From JBOHRE01 sp050732635 (GTDB lineage: Bacteria > Gemmatimonadota > Gemmatimonadetes > Longimicrobiales > RSA9): a stretch of DNA of 64,000 nucleotides. The translations under genes and the position numbers were made by a program. Numbering within the stretch: position 1 is the first letter of the stretch; every line of letters begins with the position of its first letter. A model generated the notes under the pieces. That model saw only the letters and a program-made list of their open reading frames with translations. It was not told where the DNA came from and did no database searches. Positions 7,433 through 16,181 of this stretch are shown here, piece by piece. Where the stretch lies: the NCBI GenBank assembly GCA_050732635.1, contig JBOHRE010000005.1:1-64000 (forward strand), given 5' to 3'.

Positions 7433-9354
7433 TGGATACGATCGAACCGCCTTTGCTCGACAGCATCCCGGGACCCGCAGCACTCCGTGCGCTGCCGCAG
7501 GACCGCCTGGGCGATGTCGCGCGCGAGGTGCGCGAGCGCATGATCGACGTCATCAGCCAGGTCGGCGGTCATTTCGCTCCCGGCCTGGGCGTGGTCGAGT
7601 TGACGATCGCGCTGCATTACGTCTTCGATACGCCTCGCGACAAGCTGGTCTGGGACGTGGGCCACCAGGGCTACCCGCACAAGATCCTGACGGGCCGCAA
7701 CCCCGAGTTTCCAACGATCCGCAGCCGCAGCGGACTCTCCGGCTTTCTGCGGCGCGCGGAGTCCGAGTACGACACGTTCGGCGCCGGCCACGCAGCCACG
7801 TCCATCTCGGCGGCGCTCGGCATGGCGACCGCGCGCGACCTGCTCGGTGACGACTACGAAGTCGTGGCGGTCATCGGCGATGGCGCGATGACGTGCGGCC
7901 TCGCCTACGAGGCACTGAACAATGCGGGGCATACGCACCGCGATCTGCTGGTCGTGCTGAACGACAACGAGATGTCGATCTCGCCCAACGTGGGTGCGAT
8001 CAACAAGTACCTGACCCGGATCACGACGAATCCGCTGTACAATCGCCTGCGTGAAGAGCTGAAGAGCATCCTGCAAAAGAGCCCGGCGACCCTCGAGGAC
8101 CTCGCGATCCGGCTCGAGGAGAGCGTCAAGAACATGCTCGTGCCCGGCACACTCTTCGAGGAGCTCGGGCTGCGCTACTTCGGGCCGATCGACGGGCATG
8201 ACCTCGACGCGCTGGTCGACACGCTGCGCAAAGTCAGGCGCATGGAGGGACCGCGCCTCGTGCACGTCGTGACACGCAAAGGCAAGGGCTACGCACTCGC
8301 CGAGCAGAATCCAGTCGTCTGGCACGGCGCGACGCCGTTCGACAAGATCAGCGGCGAGGCAGCGAAGAAGAAGCCCGGTCTGCCCGCATACACGAAAGCG
8401 TTCGGCAGTGCGCTGGTCGAGCTCGGCGCCGTCGAGCCGAAGCTAGTGGTCATTACGGCCGCAATGCCGACCGGGACCGGCACGGCGCCGTTCGGTGATG
8501 CATACCCCGATCGCTACTTCGATGTGGGCATTGCCGAGGCTCACGCGGTCACGTTCGCCGCCGGCCTCGCCTGCCAGGGCGCACGCCCGGTCGCCGTTAT
8601 CTACTCGACCTTTCTGCAGCGGGCATACGACTCGATCATCCACGACGTCGCGGTTCAGAATCTACCCGTGGTCTTCGCCATGGATCGCGCCGGGCTGGTT
8701 GGCAACGACGGCGCGACGCACATGGGTCTGTACGACATCGCCTATCTGCTCGCGGTCCCGAACATGACCGTGACCGCTCCCAAGGACGGCGCGGAGATGG
8801 CCGCGTTGCTGCGCCTGGGCGTGCGGCATCTGCAGGGTCCGTTCTCGCTGCGCTATCCACGCGACAACGTGCCCGGTGCCGTGGCGCCCCTCGCCGAGAT
8901 TCCGGACATTGAGCTGGGTAGCTGGGAGATCCTCCGACGCGGGCGCCGCGTGGCCATACTCGCGGTCGGCACGATGGTGCTGCCCGCGCTGGACGCCGCC
9001 ACGCGGTTGGCCACCGAGGGGATCGACGCAAGCGTCATCAACTGCCGCTTCCTGAAGCCGTTCGACCGAGCGACGCTCGATTGGGCCCTCGAGCACCATG
9101 ACGCGCTGCTGACCGTCGAAGATGGCACGGTCGTGAACGGATTCGGCGCGATGATCGCGCGCATCGTCGAAGGTGCGCGGCGCGCGCGACCCACACTGCG
9201 AGTGGGCGTCATGGGCGTCCCGGATGCGGTGATGGAGCACGCCTCGCGCGCGGAGCAGCTCGCCGAAGTCGGGCTCACACCCGCCGGCATTGCCGAACAC
9301 GCCAGGTTCTTGGTAGAGGGGACTCGAATCGAACCCGTGCGCGAGCTCGCCTAA
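7429..9354 (+). CDS. dxs: 1-deoxy-D-xylulose-5-phosphate synthase
   Basis: First enzyme of the methylerythritol phosphate isoprenoid pathway; joins pyruvate and glyceraldehyde 3-phosphate using thiamine diphosphate. 641 residues, normal length. Visible motifs: WDVGHQGYPHKILTGR, GAGHAATSISAALGMA, the thiamine-binding GDGAMTCGLAYEALNNAG, and MDRAGLVGNDGATHMGLYD in the transketolase-like half. Two in-frame ATG codons at 7429 and 7432 overlap the ispA stop; either could be used. Confidence 0.97.
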   Translation: MMDTIEPPLLDSIPGPAALRALPQDRLGDVAREVRERMIDVISQVGGHFAPGLGVVELTIALHYVFDTPRDKLVWDVGHQGYPHKILTGRNPEFPTIRSRSGLSGFLRRAESEYDTFGAGHAATSISAALGMATARDLLGDDYEVVAVIGDGAMTCGLAYEALNNAGHTHRDLLVVLNDNEMSISPNVGAINKYLTRITTNPLYNRLREELKSILQKSPATLEDLAIRLEESVKNMLVPGTLFEELGLRYFGPIDGHDLDALVDTLRKVRRMEGPRLVHVVTRKGKGYALAEQNPVVWHGATPFDKISGEAAKKKPGLPAYTKAFGSALVELGAVEPKLVVITAAMPTGTGTAPFGDAYPDRYFDVGIAEAHAVTFAAGLACQGARPVAVIYSTFLQRAYDSIIHDVAVQNLPVVFAMDRAGLVGNDGATHMGLYDIAYLLAVPNMTVTAPKDGAEMAALLRLGVRHLQGPFSLRYPRDNVPGAVAPLAEIPDIELGSWEILRRGRRVAILAVGTMVLPALDAATRLATEGIDASVINCRFLKPFDRATLDWALEHHDALLTVEDGTVVNGFGAMIARIVEGARRARPTLRVGVMGVPDAVMEHASRAEQLAEVGLTPAGIAEHARFLVEGTRIEPVRELA

Positions 9355-10262
9355 TGGCGACCTCGGCGAGCCCGACCGTGCGCCGGGTCGGCGTCGTCGG
9401 CCATCGCCGCTACGCTACACTCGCCGCCGCGCTCGACGCACTCCGGCGCTGCGCCGATACGCACGAGCTCACGCTGCTCGCCGAGGACTGGCTGGCCCCC
9501 GCACTGCATGCCGAATCCTTCGACGGCCCCGAAGGATTCGATGCCGGTCCGCTCGATCTGCTGATCACGCTGGGCGGCGACGGCACGCTGCTCCGTGGCG
9601 CGCGACTCGTCGTGGCTGCCGAAACACCGATTCTCGGCGTCAATCTCGGCCATCTCGGTTTTCTGACCTCGGTCGGTCCGGATCACCTGGACGACGCGCT
9701 CACCCGTGTGCTGCGGGGCGATTGCTGGATGGATCGCCGGATGACGCTGGAAGCCCGCGTCGTCCGTGCCGGCCAGGTCGAGGAGCCCGGCTTCATCGCG
9801 CTCAATGATGCCGTGATCCACAAGGGTGGATCGGCACGCATGATTCGCCTCGCGCTCAAGGCAGGTGAGGCCATGGAAGAGGTCGGTACGTACAACGCCG
9901 ATGGCATCATCGTGTCGACACCGACCGGTTCGACGGCCTATGCGCTCTCCGCCGGCGGACCGATTGTCGTGCCCACCATGGACTGCATTCTGGCGACGCC
10001 GATCTGCCCCCACACGCTCGTGATCCGACCGCTCATCGTGCCTGCCAGCTTCGTGCTCACGCTCGAGATCCTGACTCCGCTCGAGGACGTGTATCTGACC
10101 GTCGATGGCCAGGAAAGCGCGTCTCTGACACCCGATGACTGCGTCGTCATCCGCCGGGCACCCACCTCCGTGCCTCTCATTCGCTTCCATGGACATACAT
10201 TCTTCGGCACGCTGCGCCGCAAGCTGCACTGGGGGATCGAGCGGGGCGACGAGCGGATCTGA
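9354..10262 (+). CDS. nadK: NAD kinase
   Basis: Phosphorylates NAD to NADP. 302 residues. The diagnostic LGGDGTLLR motif (73-81) and the NLGHLGFLT and TPTGSTAYALSAGGPIV segments are present. The ATG at 9354 shares a base with the dxs stop (TAATG). It is the last gene of the run that began with folD; recN follows on its own promoter after 98 bases. Confidence 0.96.
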   Translation: MATSASPTVRRVGVVGHRRYATLAAALDALRRCADTHELTLLAEDWLAPALHAESFDGPEGFDAGPLDLLITLGGDGTLLRGARLVVAAETPILGVNLGHLGFLTSVGPDHLDDALTRVLRGDCWMDRRMTLEARVVRAGQVEEPGFIALNDAVIHKGGSARMIRLALKAGEAMEEVGTYNADGIIVSTPTGSTAYALSAGGPIVVPTMDCILATPICPHTLVIRPLIVPASFVLTLEILTPLEDVYLTVDGQESASLTPDDCVVIRRAPTSVPLIRFHGHTFFGTLRRKLHWGIERGDERI

Positions 10263-10325
10263 CGGCGCGTCGACGTCGACATGAACGTCGACCTCGAGCT
10301 CGGAGCCGGCGTACTCATCCAGCTA

Positions 10326-10355
10326 TTGAATCGTCTCTTCGGCGCAGGGTATACT
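10326..10355 (+). promoter_or_regulatory. recN promoter, predicted leaderless
   Basis: TTGAAT at 10326-10331, 18-base spacer, TATACT at 10350-10355. Only five bases separate the -10 box from the recN ATG at 10361, so transcription should begin at or next to the start codon. No Shine-Dalgarno sequence is present. No LexA box was recognised. Confidence 0.6.
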
Positions 10356-10360
10356 CCGGC

Positions 10361-12028
10361 ATGCTGCTCGAGCTCAGAATCGAGGACTTCGCCGTCATTG
10401 ATCGGCTGACGGTGCGGCTCGGACGCGGCCTGAACGTACTGACGGGCGAGACCGGCGCCGGCAAGTCGATCATCGTCGACGCGCTCGCACTGCTGCTTGG
10501 TGAGCGCGCCAGCTCGGAGCTCGTGCGCCCCGGTGCGGCGCGCGCCGTCGTCGAGGGCGTGTTCGAGATCGCCGGGCGCACCGGGATCGTCGAGCTGCTG
10601 GCGGAGCAGGGGATCGAGCCTGAGGACGGGCTGCTGATTCTCCGCCGCGAGGTGGCTGCTGCGGGTCGGAACCGGGCCTGGGTGAACGGCGCCGCCGCGA
10701 CCGCCTCGCTGGTCGGCCGCGTCGGTCGCCTGCTCGTGGATCTGCACGGCCAGCACGAGCACCAGAGCCTGCTGCGTGCCGATGCACAGCGCCAGATCCT
10801 CGACGCCTTCGCTGGCGCCGGCGAATTGGCGCAGGAGGTCGCGCTCGCGCACGCCGAGCTGCGCGCTGCTGAACGCGAGCTGGCCGCGCTGGACCAGCGC
10901 GCGCGGGACGCCGAGCAGCGTTCGGATTTCCTGCGCTTTCAGCTGCGCGAGATCGACGAGGCGGCGCTCGAGCCCGGCGAGGATACACGGCTTCAGGACG
11001 AGCTGGGCCGGCTCGAGCACGCCGAGGAGCTGGCGACGATCGCCGAAGCGCTGCATCAGCAGCTCTACGCCAGCGATCGGTCGATCGCCGATGCACTCGC
11101 GGGCGCACGCCAGGAGCTCGACAAGGTGCTGCGCATCGACCGCTCCGAGGAGCCGCTGCGCGAGCTGCTGGAGACCGCCTACTACAATGTCGAGGAAGCC
11201 GGGCGACGGCTGGGCGACTACGCGCGCGGCGTCGAGCACGACCCGGCCCGCCTCGACCGGCTGCGCCGACGTCAGGACCTCATCTTCCGCCTGCTGCGGA
11301 AGTACGGCCCAAGCATCGAGGACGTGCTGGACACGGCCCGCTCAGCGGGCGCCGAGCTCGCCCTGATCGACGACTCGGAGACGACACGCCGCGACCTGGA
11401 CGAACGTGTTCGCGCCGCCCGCGCACAGCTCGGCCAGCATGCTACGAAGCTCAGTGCGATCCGCCGCAAGGCGGCGCGTCGGCTCGAGGGCGCGGTAACC
11501 CGGCTACTGCCGGGCATCGCGTTGCCGGAGGGGACCTTCACGGTGCGCCTCGTGCCCGGCGCGCATCTCACCGCTAGCGGCGCGGAGGACGTCGAGTTCC
11601 TCGTCGCGCTGAACCGCGGCTTCGAGTCCCGCCCGCTGGCGCGCGTCGCATCCGGCGGTGAGCTGTCTCGCATCATGCTCGCTCTGCGCACCGTCCTGGC
11701 TCGCGTCGAGGATGTGCCGTCGGTCGTGTTCGATGAGATCGATGCGGGCGTCGGAGGGCGCGTCGCCCAGCAGGTGGCCGACCGGCTGAAGGAGGTTGCT
11801 GCGGCGCATCAGGTCTTCGCCATCACGCATCTTGCGGCCATCGCGGCGCGCGCGGACACGCACCTGCGGGTCGACAAGATGCCCGGGCCCGATGGCCGGG
11901 CCGCGGCTGTGATCGTGCCGCTCGACGGCAACACGCGCGTCGCCGAGCTGGCACGCATGCTCGGCGGCGATGCCGCGAGCGCCGCCAGCCTGCGTCATGC
12001 CGAGTCGCTCATCGCGCAGGCCCGCTAA
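10361..12028 (+). CDS. recN: DNA repair protein RecN
   Basis: SMC-like ATPase that holds DNA ends together during double-strand break repair. 555 residues, typical. Walker A is GETGAGKS (29-36), the central region is helical coiled coil, the ABC signature is ASGGELSRIMLAL and Walker B is VVFDEIDAGVGG. The ATG lies five bases after a strong -10 box. It converges on the TonB receptor gene with 58 bases between the stop codons. Confidence 0.97.
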   Translation: MLLELRIEDFAVIDRLTVRLGRGLNVLTGETGAGKSIIVDALALLLGERASSELVRPGAARAVVEGVFEIAGRTGIVELLAEQGIEPEDGLLILRREVAAAGRNRAWVNGAAATASLVGRVGRLLVDLHGQHEHQSLLRADAQRQILDAFAGAGELAQEVALAHAELRAAERELAALDQRARDAEQRSDFLRFQLREIDEAALEPGEDTRLQDELGRLEHAEELATIAEALHQQLYASDRSIADALAGARQELDKVLRIDRSEEPLRELLETAYYNVEEAGRRLGDYARGVEHDPARLDRLRRRQDLIFRLLRKYGPSIEDVLDTARSAGAELALIDDSETTRRDLDERVRAARAQLGQHATKLSAIRRKAARRLEGAVTRLLPGIALPEGTFTVRLVPGAHLTASGAEDVEFLVALNRGFESRPLARVASGGELSRIMLALRTVLARVEDVPSVVFDEIDAGVGGRVAQQVADRLKEVAAAHQVFAITHLAAIAARADTHLRVDKMPGPDGRAAAVIVPLDGNTRVAELARMLGGDAASAASLRHAESLIAQAR

Positions 12029-12043
12029 AGGGCCGCCGCCGTG

Positions 12044-12064
12044 GGGCGCCGCCGTGGGGCGCCC
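12044..12064. terminator. Possible weak bidirectional terminator between recN and the TonB receptor
   Basis: GGGCGCC (12044-12050) and GGCGCCC (12058-12064) form a 7-bp stem. There is no T run on either side. Part of the stem comes from a tandem direct repeat of GCCGCCGTGGGGC. Position between convergent genes is the main support. Confidence 0.3.
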
Positions 12065-12086
12065 TCTGCGAGCCCGCCCCGGCCGC

Positions 12087-14885
12087 TCAGAACGCGTACT
12101 TCAGACGCAGCACGGCAAGGCGACCGATGAGCGGCGTGCCCGGATAGCTGCGGTACTCCTCATCCAGCAGGTTCTGGACGCTGAGCTGAACGGCGGCGCC
12201 GATCATACCCGGGAATGTGTAGCCGAGCGTCACGTCGAATAGCGTGTAGCTCTCCACGCACGTCTCCGTGGCGGTATTCGACGGGTCGATGCAGCGCGTC
12301 CCCGTGAAGACGCCCGACTGCACGGGAAACTCGTTGTTGTAGCGGATGCGCGCCTCGCCGGCCAGACCACGGTCCGCATTGTTGTATTGCGTGCCGACCG
12401 TGAACTTGCGACTCGGCGCGTTGAGCGTGACCACGCCCAGTGCAATGCTTTCGGTCTCCCAATGGTCATCGCTGACGAACGATGCCGTGCCATTGAGCGC
12501 CCAGTGATCGCCGACGAGCAGCGTGGCAGCCAGGTCGGTGCCCCAGAGGTCGAGCTCCTCGTCGACGTTCGTGTATGTCGCGAGCAGTTGCGCGCCCGTC
12601 GCGTTGACTTGCGGCGCGGTGACGACGCCGAGGGGTACCTGCGCCAATCCGGCCGCGACCTGCGTTGCGGTCGCCGTCGCTTCGGCCTGCGACATCCCGA
12701 GATCCTGCATGAACCGCGGAACCAGGAATGCGGCGATGTCGGGCCCGCTCATGGTCAATAGCGGCGTCGAAACCGTGAGCGGCGTCACCAGATTCTCGCG
12801 CTGCGAGAACCACAGATCCGCCGCGAGCAGCAACCGATCGCCGAGAATTCCTTTGTAGCCGGCCTCGAACGTGCTCGTCGTCGACTCCTGGATGCGATCG
12901 ATGTCCGGCAGATTCAAGGCACTGAGCGGAACCGGACCGCCCTCCGTGATGGCCATCGTGTTGATTGCGCCTTGCGGCTGAAGACTCGCCAGATACTGGA
13001 CGAGGTTCGCCGGCAGCGCGCCCGTCTGCGCCACGAGGCCGACCGCCGCGGCCCAGAACGGCTCCACGTTGGCAGGTATCGCGGCGCTCGGACCGCCCAG
13101 CAGGCCGGGCACCCGCATGAGGTAGCCGCCGTTCTGCTGGAACTGGAAGCCCTGCGTGCCCGTGCCCTGGACCCGCACACTGTAGCCGAGCCGAGCGGCG
13201 GCGGCATTGAGCGGATTCGTCGCCTGGTCGGGCAGCGCGGTCGGCAGGTCCAGGAACTGGTTCAGCGACGTCGGTGTCGAGAACGCTCGATTATAGGTGA
13301 GTCGGAACGCCTGGTTCTCAACGGGCGTGAACACCAGCGCGGCACGCGGTGAGAAGATCGGATCCGGCAGCGCCGAATGGTTGTCGAGCCGTCCCGCCAG
13401 CACGAGCTCGAATTGGTCGCTCAGCTCTGTCTGCGACTGCACGTACCCGCCGATCTCGGTGGTCTGGTCCTCGTCCTCGTAGATGCCGCTGATCGTGCCC
13501 TGCGTCTCCGGATTCGTGTGCAGCACCTCACCGCCGTAGATGAAGCTCTGGCGTTCGCCCCAGGCGAAGCCGTGCTGCGCCTGGCCGACGTACAGCCTGG
13601 ATTCGTCGACGATCGGCGCACCGTTCCGCAGCAGGTACGTGTCGCCGGCATTGCTGAAGTTCACGTAGCCCTGAACGAACAGGCTCTGCCAGTTGGCGCG
13701 CGCCTGCACGAAGCTGTAGCGCCAATCCTGGACCTGCGCAGCGCCGAGCCCCGTCAATTCGACCGCGTTGCCGACATTCGTGATGCCAGAGGTGAAGACG
13801 GTGCTGAGCTGGTCGCTCGCACGCCAGTCGAGCCGCGCTTCACCGCTCCAGCGCGAGATCTCGTTGTTTCGAGCGCCGATCAGCGCGATGCGCCGGTCGG
13901 CTTCGGCCGCGCTGATGCCGACGGCCCGCATCAGATCGTCCTTGAAGAACGGATCGACGTCGAACTTGGCGCGCTCCGCCACCTCGACCGGATCCACGAA
14001 GCGCCATTCATCGGCCGTCACATACTGGCCGGATGCCTTGAGTCCGATCCGATCGCCCAGACGTTGCGCCGTGCGCGCCGTGCCATGCAGCAGACCGCGC
14101 TCGCCGGTCGTGAGGCTGAGACTCGTTCCCTGCGCGGTCAGCGGCGACTTGGTCAGCAGATGCAGAACGCCGTTGGCCGTGTTCGGTCCGTACAGCGCCG
14201 AGCCGGGGCCCAGCACGACCTCCATTCGCTCCAGATCCTCATCAGTCGCCGGTACGAAGTGCATCACGTTGACGCGCAGCGATGGCACGCTGGCGATGCG
14301 GTAATCCGTGAGTGTATAGAGAGCGCCGGAGAAGATGTTGTTGAATCCGCGCGCGACCACATTCGTCGACTGAATGCCCTGTGTAACGATGTCGATGCCG
14401 GGCGTGGAGCGCAGATGCTCGACCGGCGTGATCGCCGGCCGCATGTCGATCTCGGCCTCGCTCACCACGGACACTGAGGCTGGCGCCTCCAGCGCCATCT
14501 CGGTCTGCCTCGACGCGGTGACCACGACCGGATTCAGATTGAACGCCATGGTGCGCAGCTCGAGACCCACCATGCTCGTCGCGCCCGGTGTCACCTGGAC
14601 CGCCTCCAGTCGCTGCGTCTCATAGCCCAGACTGGTGACCACGATGGCATAGGAGCCGGGTGGCACGTTGCTCAGGCGGAAATCTCCCTGGGCGCCCGTC
14701 ACCGCCTGCGCGACCACAGCGCCGCCGGCGCTGATGGCCTCGACCTGCGCGCCGGCCACCGGCTCACCGGTATCGGTGCTCGTCACCCGCCCCGTGATGC
14801 TGCCATCCTGTGCAGCCGCGGGAGCTACCCAAGCCAGCAGCAGCGCGAGCGCTGCCGCCGCGCCCAAAGTGGCCTTCAGCGACAT
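12087..14885 (-). CDS. TonB-dependent outer-membrane receptor with carboxypeptidase-regulatory-like N-terminal domain
   Basis: Outer-membrane active transporter energised by TonB-ExbBD; the substrate is unknown. From ATG at 14885 it has 932 residues: signal peptide (MSLKATLG...APAAAQ), a CarboxypepD_reg-like domain (about 25-110, SITGRVTSTDTGEPVAGA), a TonB-box-like stretch (NPVVVTASR), a plug domain (about 130-240, VVLGPGSALYGPNTANGVL) and a 22-strand type barrel ending in an aromatic residue (LRLKYAF). A second ATG five codons upstream (14900) exists, but GAGG eight bases before 14885 supports the inner start. No SusD-like gene is adjacent. It is the only large minus-strand gene here and has its own promoter. 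Confidence 0.93.
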   Translation of the reverse strand: MSLKATLGAAAALALLLAWVAPAAAQDGSITGRVTSTDTGEPVAGAQVEAISAGGAVVAQAVTGAQGDFRLSNVPPGSYAIVVTSLGYETQRLEAVQVTPGATSMVGLELRTMAFNLNPVVVTASRQTEMALEAPASVSVVSEAEIDMRPAITPVEHLRSTPGIDIVTQGIQSTNVVARGFNNIFSGALYTLTDYRIASVPSLRVNVMHFVPATDEDLERMEVVLGPGSALYGPNTANGVLHLLTKSPLTAQGTSLSLTTGERGLLHGTARTAQRLGDRIGLKASGQYVTADEWRFVDPVEVAERAKFDVDPFFKDDLMRAVGISAAEADRRIALIGARNNEISRWSGEARLDWRASDQLSTVFTSGITNVGNAVELTGLGAAQVQDWRYSFVQARANWQSLFVQGYVNFSNAGDTYLLRNGAPIVDESRLYVGQAQHGFAWGERQSFIYGGEVLHTNPETQGTISGIYEDEDQTTEIGGYVQSQTELSDQFELVLAGRLDNHSALPDPIFSPRAALVFTPVENQAFRLTYNRAFSTPTSLNQFLDLPTALPDQATNPLNAAAARLGYSVRVQGTGTQGFQFQQNGGYLMRVPGLLGGPSAAIPANVEPFWAAAVGLVAQTGALPANLVQYLASLQPQGAINTMAITEGGPVPLSALNLPDIDRIQESTTSTFEAGYKGILGDRLLLAADLWFSQRENLVTPLTVSTPLLTMSGPDIAAFLVPRFMQDLGMSQAEATATATQVAAGLAQVPLGVVTAPQVNATGAQLLATYTNVDEELDLWGTDLAATLLVGDHWALNGTASFVSDDHWETESIALGVVTLNAPSRKFTVGTQYNNADRGLAGEARIRYNNEFPVQSGVFTGTRCIDPSNTATETCVESYTLFDVTLGYTFPGMIGAAVQLSVQNLLDEEYRSYPGTPLIGRLAVLRLKYAF

Positions 14886-14955
14886 GGCTTTTCCTCGCAT
14901 CTGAAGTCGCTCGACGAGGCCTGGACCGACCAGCCCACGGCCGGGAAGGACAGAA

Positions 14956-15000
14956 CCCCACGTTCCGATGGCGCCGCTCGGGGCGGCGCCTGGCGTGGGG
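14956..15000 (-). promoter_or_regulatory. Two-part stem-loop at the 5' end of the TonB receptor mRNA
   Basis: Outer arms CCCCACG (14956-14962) and CGTGGGG (14994-15000), inner arms GGCGCCGC (14970-14977) and GCGGCGCC (14983-14990), loop of five bases. Read on the minus strand it starts a few bases after the predicted transcription start and is followed by TTCTGTCCTTCC, giving it a terminator-like look. It may be an attenuator or a 5' stabiliser. Confidence 0.55.
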
Positions 15001-15007
15001 CAATTGC

Positions 15008-15037
15008 TATATATCCGACCGCCACCGGGGGCGTCAA
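15008..15037 (-). promoter_or_regulatory. Promoter of the TonB receptor gene
   Basis: Minus-strand TTGACG (15037-15032), 18-base spacer, TATATA (15013-15008). Transcription would start near 15001, giving a leader of about 115 bases that opens with a strong hairpin. Confidence 0.6.
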
Positions 15038-15053
15038 GAACTCCTTCCAGCGG

Positions 15054-15082
15054 TTGACCGATGTACCGCGTTCCGCTAGCTT
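15054..15082 (+). promoter_or_regulatory. tRNA-Gly promoter, TAGCTT class
   Basis: TTGACC (15054-15059), 17-base spacer, TAGCTT (15077-15082). The tRNA begins 15 bases later. Both hexamers and the spacing are identical to those of the rpsA promoter. Confidence 0.7.
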
Positions 15083-15096
15083 TTGGGCTGCGATTC

Positions 15097-15169
15097 GCGG
15101 GAATAGCTCAGTTGGTAGAGCGTCACGTTGCCAACGTGAAGGTCGCCGGTTCGAGCCCGGTTTCCCGCT
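15097..15169 (+). tRNA. tRNA-Gly (anticodon GCC)
   Basis: Full cloverleaf: acceptor GCGGGAA/TTCCCGC, D arm GCTC/GAGC, anticodon stem TCACG/CGTGA with loop TTGCCAA, T arm GCCGG/CCGGT with TTCGAGC loop, discriminator T. Anticodon GCC reads GGC and GGT. CCA is not encoded. Confidence 0.97.
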
Positions 15170-15176
15170 CTTCTTC

Positions 15177-15206
15177 GGGCGAGCCGCGGACTCGCCCATT
15201 TTGTTT
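15177..15206 (+). terminator. Terminator between tRNA-Gly and tRNA-Cys
   Basis: GGGCGAG (15177-15183), loop CCGCGGA, CTCGCCC (15191-15197), then ATTTTGTTT. I see no separate promoter for tRNA-Cys, so read-through or processing at this hairpin is implied. Confidence 0.65.
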
Positions 15207-15207
15207 C

Positions 15208-15279
15208 GGCCCCGTAGCCAAGTGGTAAGGCGGAGGTCTGCAAAACCTCTATTCGGCGGTTCGAATCCGCCCGGGGCCT
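15208..15279 (+). tRNA. tRNA-Cys (anticodon GCA)
   Basis: Acceptor GGCCCCG/CGGGGCC, D arm GCC/GGC, anticodon stem GAGGT/ACCTC with loop CTGCAAA, T arm GGCGG/CCGCC with loop TTCGAAT, discriminator T. CCA is not encoded. It starts only 38 bases after tRNA-Gly. Confidence 0.97.
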
Positions 15280-15293
15280 CTGTGACCGGCCGC

Positions 15294-15317
15294 CGGCGCC
15301 ACCAGGCGCCGTTTTTT
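15294..15317 (+). terminator. Terminator after tRNA-Cys
   Basis: CGGCGCC (15294-15300), loop ACCA, GGCGCCG (15305-15311), then six T. A textbook intrinsic terminator. From here to 15515 (about 200 bases) I see no gene. Confidence 0.85.
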
Positions 15318-15515
15318 CATGTGGACCCGCAGATCCGCGCACGCCCGCGCCCTCCCTCCTGCCAGCCGAGCCGGCGCCGGTGTTCCTGCCATTTCCGGCG
15401 CGTGCCGGGCGGCGGAGCATCAGCAAAAATGCCGCATTTGCAGGCCCTCCAAGGAACGGAATTTGCGACCTCCGGCGGCCGCGTAGCCCGGTCATGCCAA
15501 AGAGGAACGCACGCC

Positions 15516-16181
15516 GTGAAGAACCCCTTCACATCGAACAGCCTGTCAGAGCCGGCACGCCGCCGGGTTGAGCTCGCGATCGCATTGGCCCAGGAGCGGC
15601 TGCTCAATACCCACGTCGAACACGCGCTGCAGCTGATCGAACATGCGGGCGCCAAGATCCCGTTCGACTCGGCGCTCGACATTTACACCCGGCTGTTGCG
15701 TCTGAACGCGGATGAAACGCGGATCGTGACGACGCAGGCGCTGGCGCGACTGGGCGAGCGCAGTGGCGGCACGGAGCGCTGGACGAGCAGCCTGCCCGCG
15801 CGCTCCGATACGCAGAGCGAGCGCGATCGCCGCTCCTTCATGGAGAGTCTGCGGCAGCGCATGCGCGGACGCGTCGATGATGACATGCGGCGAGAGATCG
15901 AGCTTCAGGCCGCGCGCGCGGAAGTGGCCGTGCTCGAAACGCACGTGGACAACGCGCTGCACTTCGTCGATATACTCGAGCAGGAGATCGCCTTCACGGA
16001 GGCTGTCGAGCTGTATCTGGAAGCTCTCGAGGTGCGCGACAGCATCGCGGAGGTCGTCTATTACTTTTCATTGGCGCGACTGAGTGATGCGCACCTGCCG
16101 ACGCGAGCGAGCGGGCCGGGCGTCCGCAATGCGCCCGCCGCGGAATCGCCGAGCACGCCTGCGGCAGGGCCACGTAGTTGA
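15516..16181 (+). CDS. Unknown protein with two internal repeats of about 67 residues
   Basis: Not recognised; 221 residues from GTG at 15516, chosen because AGAGGA lies 10 bases upstream and because any earlier start would read through the tRNA-Cys terminator and tRNA. It contains two similar helical blocks 110 residues apart: residues 15-81 (RRRVELAIALAQ, NTHVEHALQLIEHA, SALDIYTRLLRLN, QALARLGE) and 125-191 (RREIELQAARAE, ETHVDNALHFVDIL, EAVELYLEALEVR, FSLARLSD). They are joined by a basic, Ser/Arg-rich linker, and the tail is Pro/Ala-rich and probably disordered. No signal peptide or membrane segment, so probably cytoplasmic. TPR-like helical packing is possible but no consensus TPR is visible. 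Confidence 0.7.
   Translation: MKNPFTSNSLSEPARRRVELAIALAQERLLNTHVEHALQLIEHAGAKIPFDSALDIYTRLLRLNADETRIVTTQALARLGERSGGTERWTSSLPARSDTQSERDRRSFMESLRQRMRGRVDDDMRREIELQAARAEVAVLETHVDNALHFVDILEQEIAFTEAVELYLEALEVRDSIAEVVYYFSLARLSDAHLPTRASGPGVRNAPAAESPSTPAAGPRS

Noticed and set aside
12087..14900. Long open frames on the + strand opposite the TonB receptor (for example 13377-14477)
   Set aside because: They lack family motifs and mirror the codons of a clear receptor with signal peptide, plug and barrel.
15054..15515. N-terminal extension of the duplicated-module protein
   Set aside because: The extension would translate through tRNA-Gly, tRNA-Cys and two terminators; GTG 15516 has a ribosome-binding site.
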